A DNA stretch of 64,000 nt. Source: Thermomicrobiales bacterium. GTDB lineage: Bacteria > Chloroflexota > Chloroflexia > Thermomicrobiales > UBA6265. How positions within the stretch are numbered: the stretch's first letter is position 1; every line of letters begins with the position of its first letter. The notes beneath the pieces are model-generated. The model was not told where the DNA came from, searched no databases, and saw only the letters and a program-made list of their open reading frames with translations. Of this stretch, positions 34,587 to 43,794 are shown piece by piece. The DNA lies in contig JAMLHN010000019.1 in assembly GCA_023957115.1 (NCBI GenBank), positions 1 to 64,000 of the forward strand. Direction: 5' to 3'. Both the position numbers and the translations under genes were made by a program.

Positions 34587-35696
34587 CTACCGAACCATGG
34601 CGGCCTGGGCACGCTGGCGGCCGTTGTCGGTGACGGTCAACACGCCGTTCGATTCGGTGACGATGCCGTGCCGGCGGGCCAGATCGACGATCTGCGCGGT
34701 GAACTGCGTATCCCAGTGGAGATGCTCGTCCAGACCGTCGACCCGATTCTCGACCCGCATTTCCGCGGTGCCCTCGTGGTTCATGACATGGATTGCCAGC
34801 ATCGTCTGGGCAAAATCGAGCTTCTGTCGTTTGTGCCGGAGCACCTGGGCCACCAGCCCGCGCGCCGGTGCGAAGAGCAAGACAGTCAGGAACGAGATCC
34901 CGACCATGGTGGCCATCGCGCCAGCGATCGACGCGTCGAGCCAATGCGCCATCCAGTACCCGAGCACCGCCGAGATCGCCCCGATGGCGACACTGAGCAC
35001 CAGCATCTTCCTGAGGTCGTCGGTCAGCAGATACGCCGCGGCGGGGGGCCCGATCATCAAGGCAACCACCAGGATCGAGCCGACTGCGTCGAACGCGCCG
35101 ACTGTGGTCACCGAGACCATCGACATCAGCCCATAGTGGACCAGACCGGGCATGAACCCCAGACTGGCGGCCAGAGCCGGGTCGAAGGTCGCCAGCTTGA
35201 GCTCTTTGAAGAAAACGATCACCAACGCAACGTTCAAGAGCAGAATTGTGCCCATGACCCAGAGTCCCTTCGGACCCAGATCCCACCCATTGACCTGAAA
35301 CCGGTCGAAGGAAGCGAATGCAAGCTCACCGAGCAGCACGGCGTCGAGATCGAGATGGACATTCCCGGCAAATCGGGAGATCAGGATCACGCCGATGCTG
35401 AAGAGCAACGGAAAGACGATGCCAATGGCCGCGTCCTCGCGGACCAACCCGGTCCGTTGCAGCCACTCAACCATCATCACCGTCAGGAGGCCAACCGCGG
35501 CCGCGAAGAGGATCAGGACAGGCGAGGTCGTGCTCTCGACAATGAAAAACCCGATGACAATACCGAGCAGAATCGAATGGCTGATGGCATCGCTCATCAT
35601 CGCCATCCGGCGCAGAACGAGAAAGGTGCCGGGAATCGCGCAAGCGGCGGCGGTCACGACCGCGATCATCTGGATATCCAGCTGGGCGTCGCTCAT
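34587..35696 (-). CDS. Metal ABC transporter permease with C-terminal extension
   Basis: A 369-residue ABC-3 family (MntB/ZnuB/TroD) permease with eight or so membrane spans (FLVLRRMAMMSDAISHSILLG; AVGSILVVALMIGPPAAAYLL). After about residue 275 there is a soluble tail of some 95 residues (VLRHKRQKLDFAQTMLAIHV...QIVDLARRHGIVTESNGVLTVTDNG). The tail looks like a winged-helix of the kind seen at the end of some Tro/Mnt permeases. Overlaps the preceding permease gene by one base. Confidence 0.9.
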   Translation of the reverse strand: MSDAQLDIQMIAVVTAAACAIPGTFLVLRRMAMMSDAISHSILLGIVIGFFIVESTTSPVLILFAAAVGLLTVMMVEWLQRTGLVREDAAIGIVFPLLFSIGVILISRFAGNVHLDLDAVLLGELAFASFDRFQVNGWDLGPKGLWVMGTILLLNVALVIVFFKELKLATFDPALAASLGFMPGLVHYGLMSMVSVTTVGAFDAVGSILVVALMIGPPAAAYLLTDDLRKMLVLSVAIGAISAVLGYWMAHWLDASIAGAMATMVGISFLTVLLFAPARGLVAQVLRHKRQKLDFAQTMLAIHVMNHEGTAEMRVENRVDGLDEHLHWDTQFTAQIVDLARRHGIVTESNGVLTVTDNGRQRAQAAMVR

Positions 35697-36688
35697 CAGG
35701 AGTTCTCCTCGATCAGAATGCGCGGACCGCCATGCGCGGCATCGGCGGCCGCCAGCGTCCGCCGGAGCTCTTCTCCCTTACGCCGGCGGGCAAACCACGC
35801 CCACACCAACCCCCGGTTTGGCGCGAGCAGGAGCGAAATGAGCACGATGGCACTGACACAGACAACGATGGTGGGGCCGGTTGGCAGATGGCGTTGCGTG
35901 GCGCTCAATGCCGCCCCGGTGACCCCGGCCAGCGCGCCAAAGAAGGCGGACAGGAGCACCATGACGCCGAGCCGGTTGGTCCACTGCCGGGCCGCCGCGG
36001 CCGGAGCAACGATCATGGCGCTCATGAGCACCACGCCGACTGCCTGCAATCCGAGCACGATGGCCACCACGACGAGCGTGGTCAGCAGCACGTCGAGCAC
36101 GCGAACGGGATAGCCGATCGACGATGCAAAATCCATATCGAAGCTAATCAGTTTGAATGACTTCCAAAGGAAGAGAAGAACCGCCAGCGCCAATCCGCCG
36201 GCGATGGCCATATTGCGCACTTCGCCCTGAACCAACGTCGCGGCCTGCCCGAAGAGGAACTTGTCGAGCCCCGCCTGGGACGCGTCTGGACGTCGCTGGA
36301 TATAGGTCAGGACCATGAGACCAAATCCGAAGAAGACGGAGAGCATCAGACCCAGCGCACTGTCGAACTTCACCCGCGAGCGGCGGACGATTCCCAACAC
36401 CGCCAGGGTTGCCAACCAACCGGCGATGGCGGCGCCCGTCAGGAGGACGAGGTTCTCCTTCCGTCCGGTCACCAGATAGGCGATACCGATCCCGGGCAGC
36501 GCGGCGTGCGACATGGCATCGCCCACCAGGCTCTGACGCCGGAGCACCGCGAACGCCCCCAGCGCCCCAGCCACGATACCGATGACGGCAGCGCCCAGGG
36601 CCACGGTGCGCAAGGTGTAGTCGAAAATCAGATCGTGCAGGATATCCGGAAGGACGGAAAGCACGGCAATCGACGTCACGGTGTCCAT
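35696..36688 (-). CDS. Metal ABC transporter permease
   Basis: A 330-residue ABC-3 family permease (ZnuB/MntB/TroC type) with family hallmarks AFAVLRRQSLVGDAMSHAALPGIGIAYL (about 44-71) and LQAVGVVLMSAMIVAPAAAARQ. It forms the membrane channel together with the following permease. Two bases separate it from the ATPase gene. A short basic, soluble C-terminus has no recognisable domain. Confidence 0.92.
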   Translation of the reverse strand: MDTVTSIAVLSVLPDILHDLIFDYTLRTVALGAAVIGIVAGALGAFAVLRRQSLVGDAMSHAALPGIGIAYLVTGRKENLVLLTGAAIAGWLATLAVLGIVRRSRVKFDSALGLMLSVFFGFGLMVLTYIQRRPDASQAGLDKFLFGQAATLVQGEVRNMAIAGGLALAVLLFLWKSFKLISFDMDFASSIGYPVRVLDVLLTTLVVVAIVLGLQAVGVVLMSAMIVAPAAAARQWTNRLGVMVLLSAFFGALAGVTGAALSATQRHLPTGPTIVVCVSAIVLISLLLAPNRGLVWAWFARRRKGEELRRTLAAADAAHGGPRILIEENS

Positions 36689-36690
36689 CT

Positions 36691-37473
36691 TTACGCCACC
36701 GATTCCGTATCGACCGCGGCGGCCGTGGACCCATTGGGCGCCTGCATGAACGCCACCACGCCGCCATAGGTCAAGCGCAGATTCTCTTCCGTGAAGACCT
36801 CATCGACCGGGCCACTGGCGATCTTGCGGATGTTCATGAGGAGCACCCAGTCGAAGTACTCCGGTACGGTTTGCAAGTCGTGATGCACCGCAACCACCGT
36901 CTTCCCGGCTGCCCGGAGCTCGCGCAACAAGTCGATGATGGCGCGCTCGGTGACCGCGTCGACCCCCTGGAACGGTTCGTCCATGAGATAGATATCGGCA
37001 TCCTGCGCGAGGGCGCGGGCCAGAAAAACGCGTTGCTGCTGACCACCGGAGAGCTGGCTGATCTGCCGGTGCGCAAACTCGGCCATGCCCACTTTTTCCA
37101 ACGCGTGCATGGCCGCATCACGCTCGCGCTTTCCGGGACGCTTCCACCATCCGAGCGCGCCGTAGCGTCCCATTTCGACCACGTCGAGCACATTGGTCGG
37201 GAAATCCCAGTCGACGCTGCCCCGCTGGGGAACATAGGCCACCCGGTCTCGACGATCCTTATAGGGTTTTCCCTGGACAAGCACCTGGCCGGCAACAGGC
37301 TTGATCAAACCGAGAATGCACTTGATCAATGTTGTCTTGCCGGCGCCGTTGGGCCCGACAATCGCCATCAGCACCCCGGCCGGAACCTGCAAATCGACGT
37401 CCCAGAGGACCGGCTGCTCGTGATAGACCGCGGTCATGTCGGCTACATCGATGGCAAATTGCTGATCGGTCAT
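36691..37473 (-). CDS. Metal ABC transporter ATP-binding protein
   Basis: A 260-residue ABC ATPase of the ZnuC/MntA/TroB type. Walker [10 protein letters not shown] (about 38-46), Q-loop [13 protein letters not shown], signature [15 protein letters not shown] (about 140-154), Walker [13 protein letters not shown] and H-loop VAVHHDL. It powers the two downstream permeases and overlaps the binding-protein gene by four bases. Confidence 0.94.
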   Translation of the reverse strand: MTDQQFAIDVADMTAVYHEQPVLWDVDLQVPAGVLMAIVGPNGAGKTTLIKCILGLIKPVAGQVLVQGKPYKDRRDRVAYVPQRGSVDWDFPTNVLDVVEMGRYGALGWWKRPGKRERDAAMHALEKVGMAEFAHRQISQLSGGQQQRVFLARALAQDADIYLMDEPFQGVDAVTERAIIDLLRELRAAGKTVVAVHHDLQTVPEYFDWVLLMNIRKIASGPVDEVFTEENLRLTYGGVVAFMQAPNGSTAAAVDTESVA

Positions 37474-38450
37474 TGATCGTCTGCTCCGTCCTGGTTGAGT
37501 GCGTGGGTGATGGTGTCGATGTTGTGGCGGACCATGCCGAGATAGGTCCCCTCGGCGGTGCCGGGGTCGCCCATCGCATCGGAGAAGAGCGATCCACCGA
37601 TCTGCACGTCGAACCCCTGCGCGCGGACCGCTTCCTGGAGCGCGCGCACGGTACGGGGCGAGACCGAGCTTTCCACGAAGATCGCCGGAATCCGGTTCTC
37701 GACGATGAAGCTGGCAAGCTCCTGCACATCGCCGGCGCCGGCTTCGGTTGCCGTGCTAACCCCTTGCAGCCCCCTCACCTCGAACCCGTAGGCCGCCGCA
37801 AAGTAGCCGAACGCATCGTGCGCGGTAATCAGCACGCGTTGATCTTCCGGAATCGAGCTCGCTTGCGCGCGCACATACGCGTCCAGCGCGGTCAGTTTTT
37901 CCTGATAGGCCGCGGCACGGGCGTTGTACGCATCGGCGTGCGCCGGATCGAACTCGACGAGCGTGCGGCGCACCGATTCGGTTGCGTCCGACCACATCGA
38001 GACGTCGAACCAGACATGCGGGTCATAGGTCGATTCCCCCGATCCCACGACGTGGAGCTCGCTCCGGGGAATCAGGTCGGTGACCGGGACGGTCACAATA
38101 CGGTCGCCCATTTTTTCGAAGACATCGGTCAACTTCGCTTCCAGATGCAATCCGGAATAGAAGACGATGTCTGCTTCGCCGATCCGCTGGACATCGCCTT
38201 CGCTGGCTTTATAGAGGTGGGGATCGACCCCAGGGCCCATCAGGGTCGTGACGTTCAACCGGTCGCCACCGACTTCTTTGACGATGTCACCGACCATGCC
38301 GGTGGTCGCAATAACATCGATGGCGCGATCGGAAACGTCTGGTGTCGTTCGATCCTGTATACGCCCGCATCCAGCGATGACGGGCATCATCAGAAGAACC
38401 AGGAGACCCAGCCGAAGACGTGAAGACGATGGAAGATGTGGATGCAGCAT
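37470..38450 (-). CDS. Metal ABC transporter substrate-binding lipoprotein (ZnuA/TroA-like)
   Basis: A 326-residue cluster 9 binding protein. Lipobox VIAGC at about residues 24-28 gives a membrane-anchored lipoprotein. Metal-site motifs: [13 protein letters not shown] (His), YDPHVWFD (His), [19 protein letters not shown] (His/Asp) and the last Asp/Glu in [10 protein letters not shown]. The set without a His-rich loop resembles Mn/Fe/Zn binders of the TroA group. It is a paralogue of the next gene upstream. Confidence 0.92.
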   Translation of the reverse strand: MLHPHLPSSSRLRLGLLVLLMMPVIAGCGRIQDRTTPDVSDRAIDVIATTGMVGDIVKEVGGDRLNVTTLMGPGVDPHLYKASEGDVQRIGEADIVFYSGLHLEAKLTDVFEKMGDRIVTVPVTDLIPRSELHVVGSGESTYDPHVWFDVSMWSDATESVRRTLVEFDPAHADAYNARAAAYQEKLTALDAYVRAQASSIPEDQRVLITAHDAFGYFAAAYGFEVRGLQGVSTATEAGAGDVQELASFIVENRIPAIFVESSVSPRTVRALQEAVRAQGFDVQIGGSLFSDAMGDPGTAEGTYLGMVRHNIDTITHALNQDGADDQ

Positions 38451-38474
38451 GCGATTCCAGCAGGAAAATATCTG

Positions 38475-38492
38475 AATTAGCCCAGGCTAATT
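38475..38492. promoter_or_regulatory. Palindromic metal-regulator box AATTAGCC-CA-GGCTAATT
   Basis: A perfect 8-bp dyad with a two-base centre, 25-42 bases upstream of the second binding-protein gene. Its AT-flanked GCC/GGC form resembles boxes of DtxR/MntR-family repressors. Regulation by a manganese- or iron-sensing repressor encoded elsewhere is inferred. Confidence 0.65.
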
Positions 38493-38584
38493 TTGCACCC
38501 ACGACGGTCATTCCGTCGAATCCTTTGTCACCGGCCAGGTCCTCGCGTGTCAGATCGGTCGCGAAAGGAGGAATCCGCGACCGA

Positions 38585-39532
38585 TCACGGGGTCGCGGCC
38601 AGAGCCGCGACGATGGTGTCGATGTTGTGGGTGACCATGCCGATGTAGGTGCCCTCCGGCGTCCCGGCATCGCCCATGGCGTCGGAGAAGAGCTCGCCGC
38701 CAATCTGGACGTCATGACCGCGCGATTGCACGGCTTCCTGGAGCGCCTCGATCGTGCGGGGAGTTACCGATGATTCGACGAAGATGGCCGAAATACCGCG
38801 CTCGACGATAAAGTCAGCAAGCTCCTGAATATCACCGGTGCCGGCTTCGGTTACGGTGCTGACTCCCTGGATCCCGTGGACCTCGAAGCCATACGCCTGT
38901 GCAAAGTAACTGAAGGCATCGTGCGCGGTGATGAGCACGCGTTGCTCGGCGGGGATGGTCTCAGCCTGGGCCTGAACATAGGCATCGAGCTCTTCGAGCT
39001 GGGCCCGATAGGCATCAGCATTTGCGATGTAGTCGGCCGCATTATCCGGATCGTACGCGACCAGCGTGTCCCGGACCGTATCGATGGTCATGGCCCAGAG
39101 TCCGGTATCGAACCAGACATGGGGGTCGTAACCCGCGGTGTCTTCGCCAAGCGAAATGAGCAGATCGCGCGGGAGGTCGCGCGTGACGGCAACGGTCGTT
39201 ATCTGCCCCTCCATCTGCTCGAAGACATCGCCGAGCTGTGCTTCGAGATGGAGCCCGCTATAGAAGATGATGTCGGCACTGGCAAGGCGCTCGACATCGC
39301 TTTCGCGGGCCTTGTAGAGGTGCGGGTCGATTCCGGGCCCCATCAGGTCCGTCACGTCCACATGCTCGCCGCCGATATTACGGGCGAGATCGCCCACCAT
39401 CCCCGTGGTTGCCACGACCGTGATGGGCTCGTCCTGGGCCGAGACGTTGGCGCGTCCCATCAACGGCAGGACTCCCAGGGCAAGCGCCATGAGCAAAAAG
39501 CCCATCAGGAGGCGTCGTTGAAACAGCATTGA
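38585..39532 (-). CDS. Metal ABC transporter substrate-binding protein (second copy)
   Basis: About 315 residues, ZnuA/TroA-like. Sec signal QRRLLMGFLLMALALGVLPL with cleavage near VSAQD, with no lipobox, unlike its paralogue. Same metal motifs: [49 protein letters not shown]. The Met at 39532 (MLFQRRLL) is the likely start; the frame opens at 39562. Its separate operator suggests independent control of the two binding proteins, possibly with different metals or affinities. Confidence 0.9.
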   Translation of the reverse strand, partial: SMLFQRRLLMGFLLMALALGVLPLMGRANVSAQDEPITVVATTGMVGDLARNIGGEHVDVTDLMGPGIDPHLYKARESDVERLASADIIFYSGLHLEAQLGDVFEQMEGQITTVAVTRDLPRDLLISLGEDTAGYDPHVWFDTGLWAMTIDTVRDTLVAYDPDNAADYIANADAYRAQLEELDAYVQAQAETIPAEQRVLITAHDAFSYFAQAYGFEVHGIQGVSTVTEAGTGDIQELADFIVERGISAIFVESSVTPRTIEALQEAVQSRGHDVQIGGELFSDAMGDAGTPEGTYIGMVTHNIDTIVAALAATP

Positions 39533-39597
39533 TTTCGGTCCTTTCTCAATTGGTTCGTTCATCGCGCCAGCTACGTTACGCCTCGGTGAATCGTCTC

Positions 39598-39613
39598 TTT
39601 AGTCTCTACTAAA
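39598..39613. promoter_or_regulatory. Palindromic box TTTAGT-CTCT-ACTAAA
   Basis: A perfect 6-bp dyad with a four-base spacer about 65 bases upstream of the first metal-binding-protein gene. It is plausibly the operator of a metal-responsive repressor at the main operon promoter. It differs from the box at 38475. Confidence 0.6.
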
Positions 39614-39787
39614 ATCAATTCCTCTGAGAAATCACCTTCCGGGATGGTCGATAGCAGGAGGCGAATCAGAGCCCCAGCGTTCGAGGTCAACGACGGAGTC
39701 AGGCGGTTGCGTGGGGGTACGATGGAAGCCGGAGCTGCCAGCACAGGGCCAGCAGCACCGGAAGATGGAGCTGGCGTCCGGTCATGA

Positions 39788-40639
39788 TTACCGGAATTCC
39801 GTATCGCTCCGCATCGCGCTCCAGGGGCGCCAGGAGAAATGAGCCAGCGAGCGGTCGAGCGTTCGCAGGATCGGCGCGCCGATCAGCAGGACGATGGCCG
39901 CGTTGGCCAGCGCGCGAAATGCGTCGTACCAGAGCGATGTGACCAGATAGAACCTGGCGTAGTGCTGCAACGACTCGGACGCCGAAAGTGACGGGTTCCA
40001 GTAGAGCCCGATATCCTCGACCGACCCCGGCGCGGTAAAGGGCCACGACCAGAGGTTCAGCACCGCCCCGTAGGCGAACCCGGTCACCGCACCATAGGCG
40101 GCCAGCAGCGCGAGACGCCTGCGCGGGTCGACCGGTTGCGGGATCAACCCGGCGCCCAACCCGACCCACCCAGCGCCCAGCATCTGGAATGGCAGCCAGG
40201 GGCCGATTCCACCGGTCAGGAATGCGGAGACCAGCATGGTCAAGGAGCCCATCTGGAATCCGAAGACCGGCCCGAAAACCGCACCCACCAGAATGATCAA
40301 CGCAAAAATGGGCGAGGCCCCCAAAAAGGCCGGGACCAGCCGAAGCGACGCGTTGGCGGCAACCAACACCCCGAGCAGCGCAACCAGCTTCGAAGCGGAG
40401 ATTCCGCCGAGACGGTCGCCTGCCGGATCCAGCTCGAACGCGATCGCGATCAGCGACAGCAGCGTCACCAGGGCGAAGAGAAGTGGCGCATCTGCGGCAC
40501 GAGCGCGGTCGGACGCATCCGATTGGACGAGCGGCAGCAGGAAGGGATACAGAAAGGCAGCTGCCCCAACCAACGACGCAACCCCAACCACGATCCACGA
40601 TTGGGCGCTGAGCCCGTCGCGCTCCCAACGGCCGGTCAT
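39788..40639 (-). CDS. ECF transporter S component-like membrane protein
   Basis: About 283 residues with six to seven hydrophobic segments, resembling the S (substrate-capture) subunits of energy-coupling factor vitamin transporters of the CbrT/cobalamin-like group. Motifs: SPIFALIILVGAVFGPVFGFQMGSLTMLVSAFLTGGIGPWLPFQMLGAGW, in pieces, at about 110-165, and YDAFRALANAAIVLLIGAPIL. I start it at Met 40639. No EcfA ATPase or EcfT gene is nearby, so it would need a shared ECF module. Divergent from the PucR regulator. Confidence 0.78.
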   Translation of the reverse strand: MTGRWERDGLSAQSWIVVGVASLVGAAAFLYPFLLPLVQSDASDRARAADAPLLFALVTLLSLIAIAFELDPAGDRLGGISASKLVALLGVLVAANASLRLVPAFLGASPIFALIILVGAVFGPVFGFQMGSLTMLVSAFLTGGIGPWLPFQMLGAGWVGLGAGLIPQPVDPRRRLALLAAYGAVTGFAYGAVLNLWSWPFTAPGSVEDIGLYWNPSLSASESLQHYARFYLVTSLWYDAFRALANAAIVLLIGAPILRTLDRSLAHFSWRPWSAMRSDTEFR

Positions 40640-40774
40640 CGAATTGTGCAACTCAGACAACACTCTCCACCAGCTCGATGCGACCGAATGCGAATGTGCT
40701 ACTGTGACACGAAGAACACGACACGGCGCTGTGCATTCTCAACAATTTCCTACTCGACCAAAGGCTCCGTCACG

Positions 40775-42262
40775 ATGGCTGAAATAACAATAGGCGATCT
40801 CCTCACCTGGGAGCCCCGGCTCGCCCCCTTTCATGACGGCTTTTCCGCTGAGACCGGCAAGCTGGCGGACGACGACCGAGAGGTCACCTGGGTCGTCACG
40901 GTGCGCGCCTCCCAACCCGTGCTCCCCCCTTTACGCGGAGGGGAGCTGGTGATCGTTCCACAACGGACCCTGGAGGACACCGGCATTTCCCTGCCGGAGC
41001 TGTTGCGGGAGATTGCCAGCCGCGGCGCGACCGGTATCGTGTTCGATACCCCGTTCGAGGTTCCCGACGGGCTGGTGCGCCTCATTTCCGATCCCATCCC
41101 GGTCGACCTGGAGAGCGATGTCAACCGGCTGCTGACCGAGCAGCGCGGCGCGATCTACCGGGCAGGAACCGAGCTGGATCGCACCTTGCAGCAGGCGAAC
41201 TCGTTGGGGGTCGATGTCGAGCAGGTGCTGAAGTCGGCCTCGACGTATCTCGATATGGATGTCACCGTGGTCGGCCCAAACGCTGACGTCATCGCCTCGT
41301 CCGCGTCCCAGAATGGGCACGAGCCCAGGCTGCGGCCGGTGAACGGAACCCGGGTCTGGAACGACGCGTATTACGGAACCCGGCTGACCGGGAATGAGAT
41401 GCTCTGGATCGGTCCGGTCAGGAGCGACCGGCGCGCGCTCACCCGCCTGGTTGCCGATCGACTGGCCGTGGCCGTCGAGACGGCGCTTGCCCATGCCATC
41501 GAGGTGCGGCCGCGGGGCAACGCGCGGTCCATTGCCCTGTCCGGGTTGCTGGCGACCGCGGCAAGCGACGCGGCCCGGGGCGCCGCCTCGCTGGGATTGC
41601 CGGCCAACGGCGCCTATCGGGTCGTGCTCAGCTCGAACCCGACCGATCGAATCGCGATGCAGCGCGAGCTGGCGCCATATGGCGCCGTCCACGATGCCGC
41701 CGATTTCGACGCTTATGCGGCTACGCTCGTCGAAGTGCGCGGACGATCCAGGTCTCCTGAATCGGAGCGCAAACCTTACCTCCACCCCACCAGCGCCCGG
41801 CCGAGCACGCCCCACAGCCGGTGGATTGCGATTTCCGGGCCGGTATTGGGAGCGAGCCAGATTCCGGAAGCCGCCCGCCAGGCGCGCTTCGTGGCCGCGC
41901 TGATCGAACATCAGTTGATCGAAGGAGAAACCCTGAGATTCGACCGGGTAGCCGATGTCGGGGTTTACCGACTCCTGTATCCGCTCTGGGGCTCACCGGA
42001 GCTGGAGGCGTTCGCCACCGATGCGCTGGGCAAGCTGCTGACCGCCGACCGGCGCGGAACGTTGCGCTCGACGTTGCTGGCCTATCTGGAGGCGGGGGGA
42101 TCGCAGGTGGAAGCGGCAGCCCGTCTGGGTGTGCACCGCAACACCCTCTCCTATCGCCTGAAACAGATCGGAACCCTCACCGGCGCAGAACCCATCAACC
42201 CCGCAAGTCACCTGGCGTTGCATATGGCGTTGCTGGCGTCGATGCTTCCTCCCGCTCCGTAA
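40775..42262 (+). CDS. PucR family transcriptional regulator
   Basis: A 495-residue regulator: N-terminal PucR sensing domain (about 1-125; ITIGDLLTWEPRL...VVPQRTLEDTG-like), a middle GGDEF-like/CdaR-type region, and a C-terminal helix-turn-helix (LLAYLEAGGSQVEAAARLGVHRNTLSYRLKQIG, about 435-470). Family members activate purine, polyamine or other nitrogen catabolism genes. The open frame extends far upstream, but Met 40775 (MAEITIGDLLTW) is the family start. It is divergent from the ECF S-component gene, a likely target. Confidence 0.9.
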   Translation: MAEITIGDLLTWEPRLAPFHDGFSAETGKLADDDREVTWVVTVRASQPVLPPLRGGELVIVPQRTLEDTGISLPELLREIASRGATGIVFDTPFEVPDGLVRLISDPIPVDLESDVNRLLTEQRGAIYRAGTELDRTLQQANSLGVDVEQVLKSASTYLDMDVTVVGPNADVIASSASQNGHEPRLRPVNGTRVWNDAYYGTRLTGNEMLWIGPVRSDRRALTRLVADRLAVAVETALAHAIEVRPRGNARSIALSGLLATAASDAARGAASLGLPANGAYRVVLSSNPTDRIAMQRELAPYGAVHDAADFDAYAATLVEVRGRSRSPESERKPYLHPTSARPSTPHSRWIAISGPVLGASQIPEAARQARFVAALIEHQLIEGETLRFDRVADVGVYRLLYPLWGSPELEAFATDALGKLLTADRRGTLRSTLLAYLEAGGSQVEAAARLGVHRNTLSYRLKQIGTLTGAEPINPASHLALHMALLASMLPPAP

Positions 42263-42267
42263 TTGCG

Positions 42268-42315
42268 AGATCCGGATTGCGAGATCCGGAAGCTGCGGAT
42301 CGGAGTCCGGAGAGG
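42268..42315. repeat. GAGATCCGGATTGC duplication and CCGGAGT heptamers
   Basis: A 14-base unit (TTGCGAGATCCGGA) is repeated twice from about 42264, followed by CGGAGTCCGGAG at 42300-42312. It sits in the gap after the PucR gene. Confidence 0.5.
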
Positions 42316-42501
42316 ACGGACGTTCTCCAGCGAGAGCTGCCGGCCACACAGCTCCGATAGAACGTCGACCTCGCCGAAATTCGCGCAAACACGTTCGTTC
42401 CGGGACGAAACCGGAGCAAGGTACTCCATTCGGACCGTGTTCCATTCCTGCTCTTCTCGTAGGCTAGCTCTAGCAGGAACGATTCCGCAGGACTGGGATA
42501 C

Positions 42502-43680
42502 GTGGCCGTGGACGATGAGCGCGTCGAATCGAGATCAGCGACCTGGCGGGATTTCCAGCCCCGGCACCTGGTCACGATCGTCATCGTCCTGATCCTGCTG
42601 GCCATCCTCTATCTCTCGCGCGGCAAGCTGGGGCCATACCTGCTGGCGATCACGCTCTCGTACCTGTTGTTGCCGGTCGTGCGGACGATCGAGCGGCGGA
42701 TGCCCTCGACCGGACGCATGGCAACGGGACGGCGTCCGATTGCAACCTTGCTCTCGATGGTGCTAGTCGCAACGGCGTCGATTCTGCTCGGCGCCTTCCT
42801 GATTGAACCGGTCATCGACGATGTTCAGGAGATCGCCGACAGCTTCCCGCAGTACTGGGAACAAGCCACAACCGAGAGCAGGCTGGGCGAATGGTATGTA
42901 GAGTACGTGCCCGCGGACGCGCAGACCTGGATCGACGGGAATTTGAGCAATCTGGCGCAAACCCTGCTGGGCGCCGGCACGCAACTGCTCAACTACCTGT
43001 TCAGCGCAACGGGCTCCCTGATCGAAGCGGTGCTGGCGTTGATCATCGTGCCGGTCTTCATGATCTATGTGCTGATCGACCGGCCCCGAGCAGGACGTTC
43101 GATCCGGAAGTTGATGCCGGAACGCTGGGTGGACGATACGCTGGCGGTCGCCGGTGTGGCGGATGGAATTCTGGCCGCGTACACCCGCGGGGTCATCATC
43201 AGCTCGGCGGTGGTCGGCGCGATCACCGCTGCCGGGTATTGGGCGGTCGGCATCGAGCTCTGGCTGGCGTTGGGCGTCATTGCATTTCTGGGGGAGATCG
43301 TCCCGATTCTCGGTCCATGGATCGCCTTTGTGATCTCGTTTCCTGTCGTGCTGGTGACGCAGCCGGACAAGGCGATCTGGGCGGTGCTGGTGTTCGGAGT
43401 GATCCAGGCGCTGGAAGGGTGGTTCATCTCGCCCAAGATCCAGTCCGATTCGATCGAGTTTCCACCAGTCATCGTGTTGCTGGCCCTGGCGATCGGAGGC
43501 GAGGTGGCCGGCGCGGTCGGGGTGGTTCTGGCAATTCCGGCGGCCGCGATTTTGCGGGCGCTGGCGGTCTATATCTTGCGGCGAGTGGACGGGCTGCGAC
43601 CGGAGGCAGCGGTAGCAGGATTGCTGCCGAGCGGTGGGATGAGCTTCGACTGGCGGAGCTGGATGCGACGCGTACGGTAA
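42502..43680 (+). CDS. AI-2E family transporter
   Basis: A 392-residue membrane protein of the AI-2E/TqsA family (PF01594), usually eight spans. N-terminal pair (HLVTIVIVLILLAILYLSRG; LLAITLSYLLLPVVRTIERR), a soluble stretch, then LALIIVPVFMIYVLIDRP, IAFLGEIVPILGPWIAFV and IVLLALAIGGEVAGAVGVVLAIPAAA. Members export quorum signals or act as Na+/H+ antiporters; the substrate cannot be assigned. GTG start at 42502 (or 42508). Confidence 0.88.
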   Translation: MAVDDERVESRSATWRDFQPRHLVTIVIVLILLAILYLSRGKLGPYLLAITLSYLLLPVVRTIERRMPSTGRMATGRRPIATLLSMVLVATASILLGAFLIEPVIDDVQEIADSFPQYWEQATTESRLGEWYVEYVPADAQTWIDGNLSNLAQTLLGAGTQLLNYLFSATGSLIEAVLALIIVPVFMIYVLIDRPRAGRSIRKLMPERWVDDTLAVAGVADGILAAYTRGVIISSAVVGAITAAGYWAVGIELWLALGVIAFLGEIVPILGPWIAFVISFPVVLVTQPDKAIWAVLVFGVIQALEGWFISPKIQSDSIEFPPVIVLLALAIGGEVAGAVGVVLAIPAAAILRALAVYILRRVDGLRPEAAVAGLLPSGGMSFDWRSWMRRVR

Positions 43681-43740
43681 CGGGCGCTCGTCGATTAGTC
43701 CTGTGACCGCCTCACCCCCGACCCCTCTCCCAGCATGGGG

Positions 43741-43789
43741 AGTGCTGCCTGCTGCCTGCTGCCTGCTGCCTGCTGCCTGCTGCCTGCTA
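43741..43789. repeat. CTGCCTG heptamer array (second copy)
   Basis: About six and a half perfect CTGCCTG units just before the stop codon of the SIS gene on the minus strand. The same unit forms the array at 17525-17597. Preceded by a CCTCACCCCCGACCCCTCTCCC motif typical of dispersed repeats. Confidence 0.85.
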
Positions 43790-43794
43790 AAGCG

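Noticed and set aside
34335..36113. Plus-strand reading frame of 592 codons
   Set aside because: Antisense to two well-recognised metal permeases; low-complexity His/Asp/Arg composition.
40136..40774. N-terminal extension of the PucR regulator
   Set aside because: It overlaps the divergent membrane-protein gene and has low-complexity content; the PucR domain begins at Met 40775.
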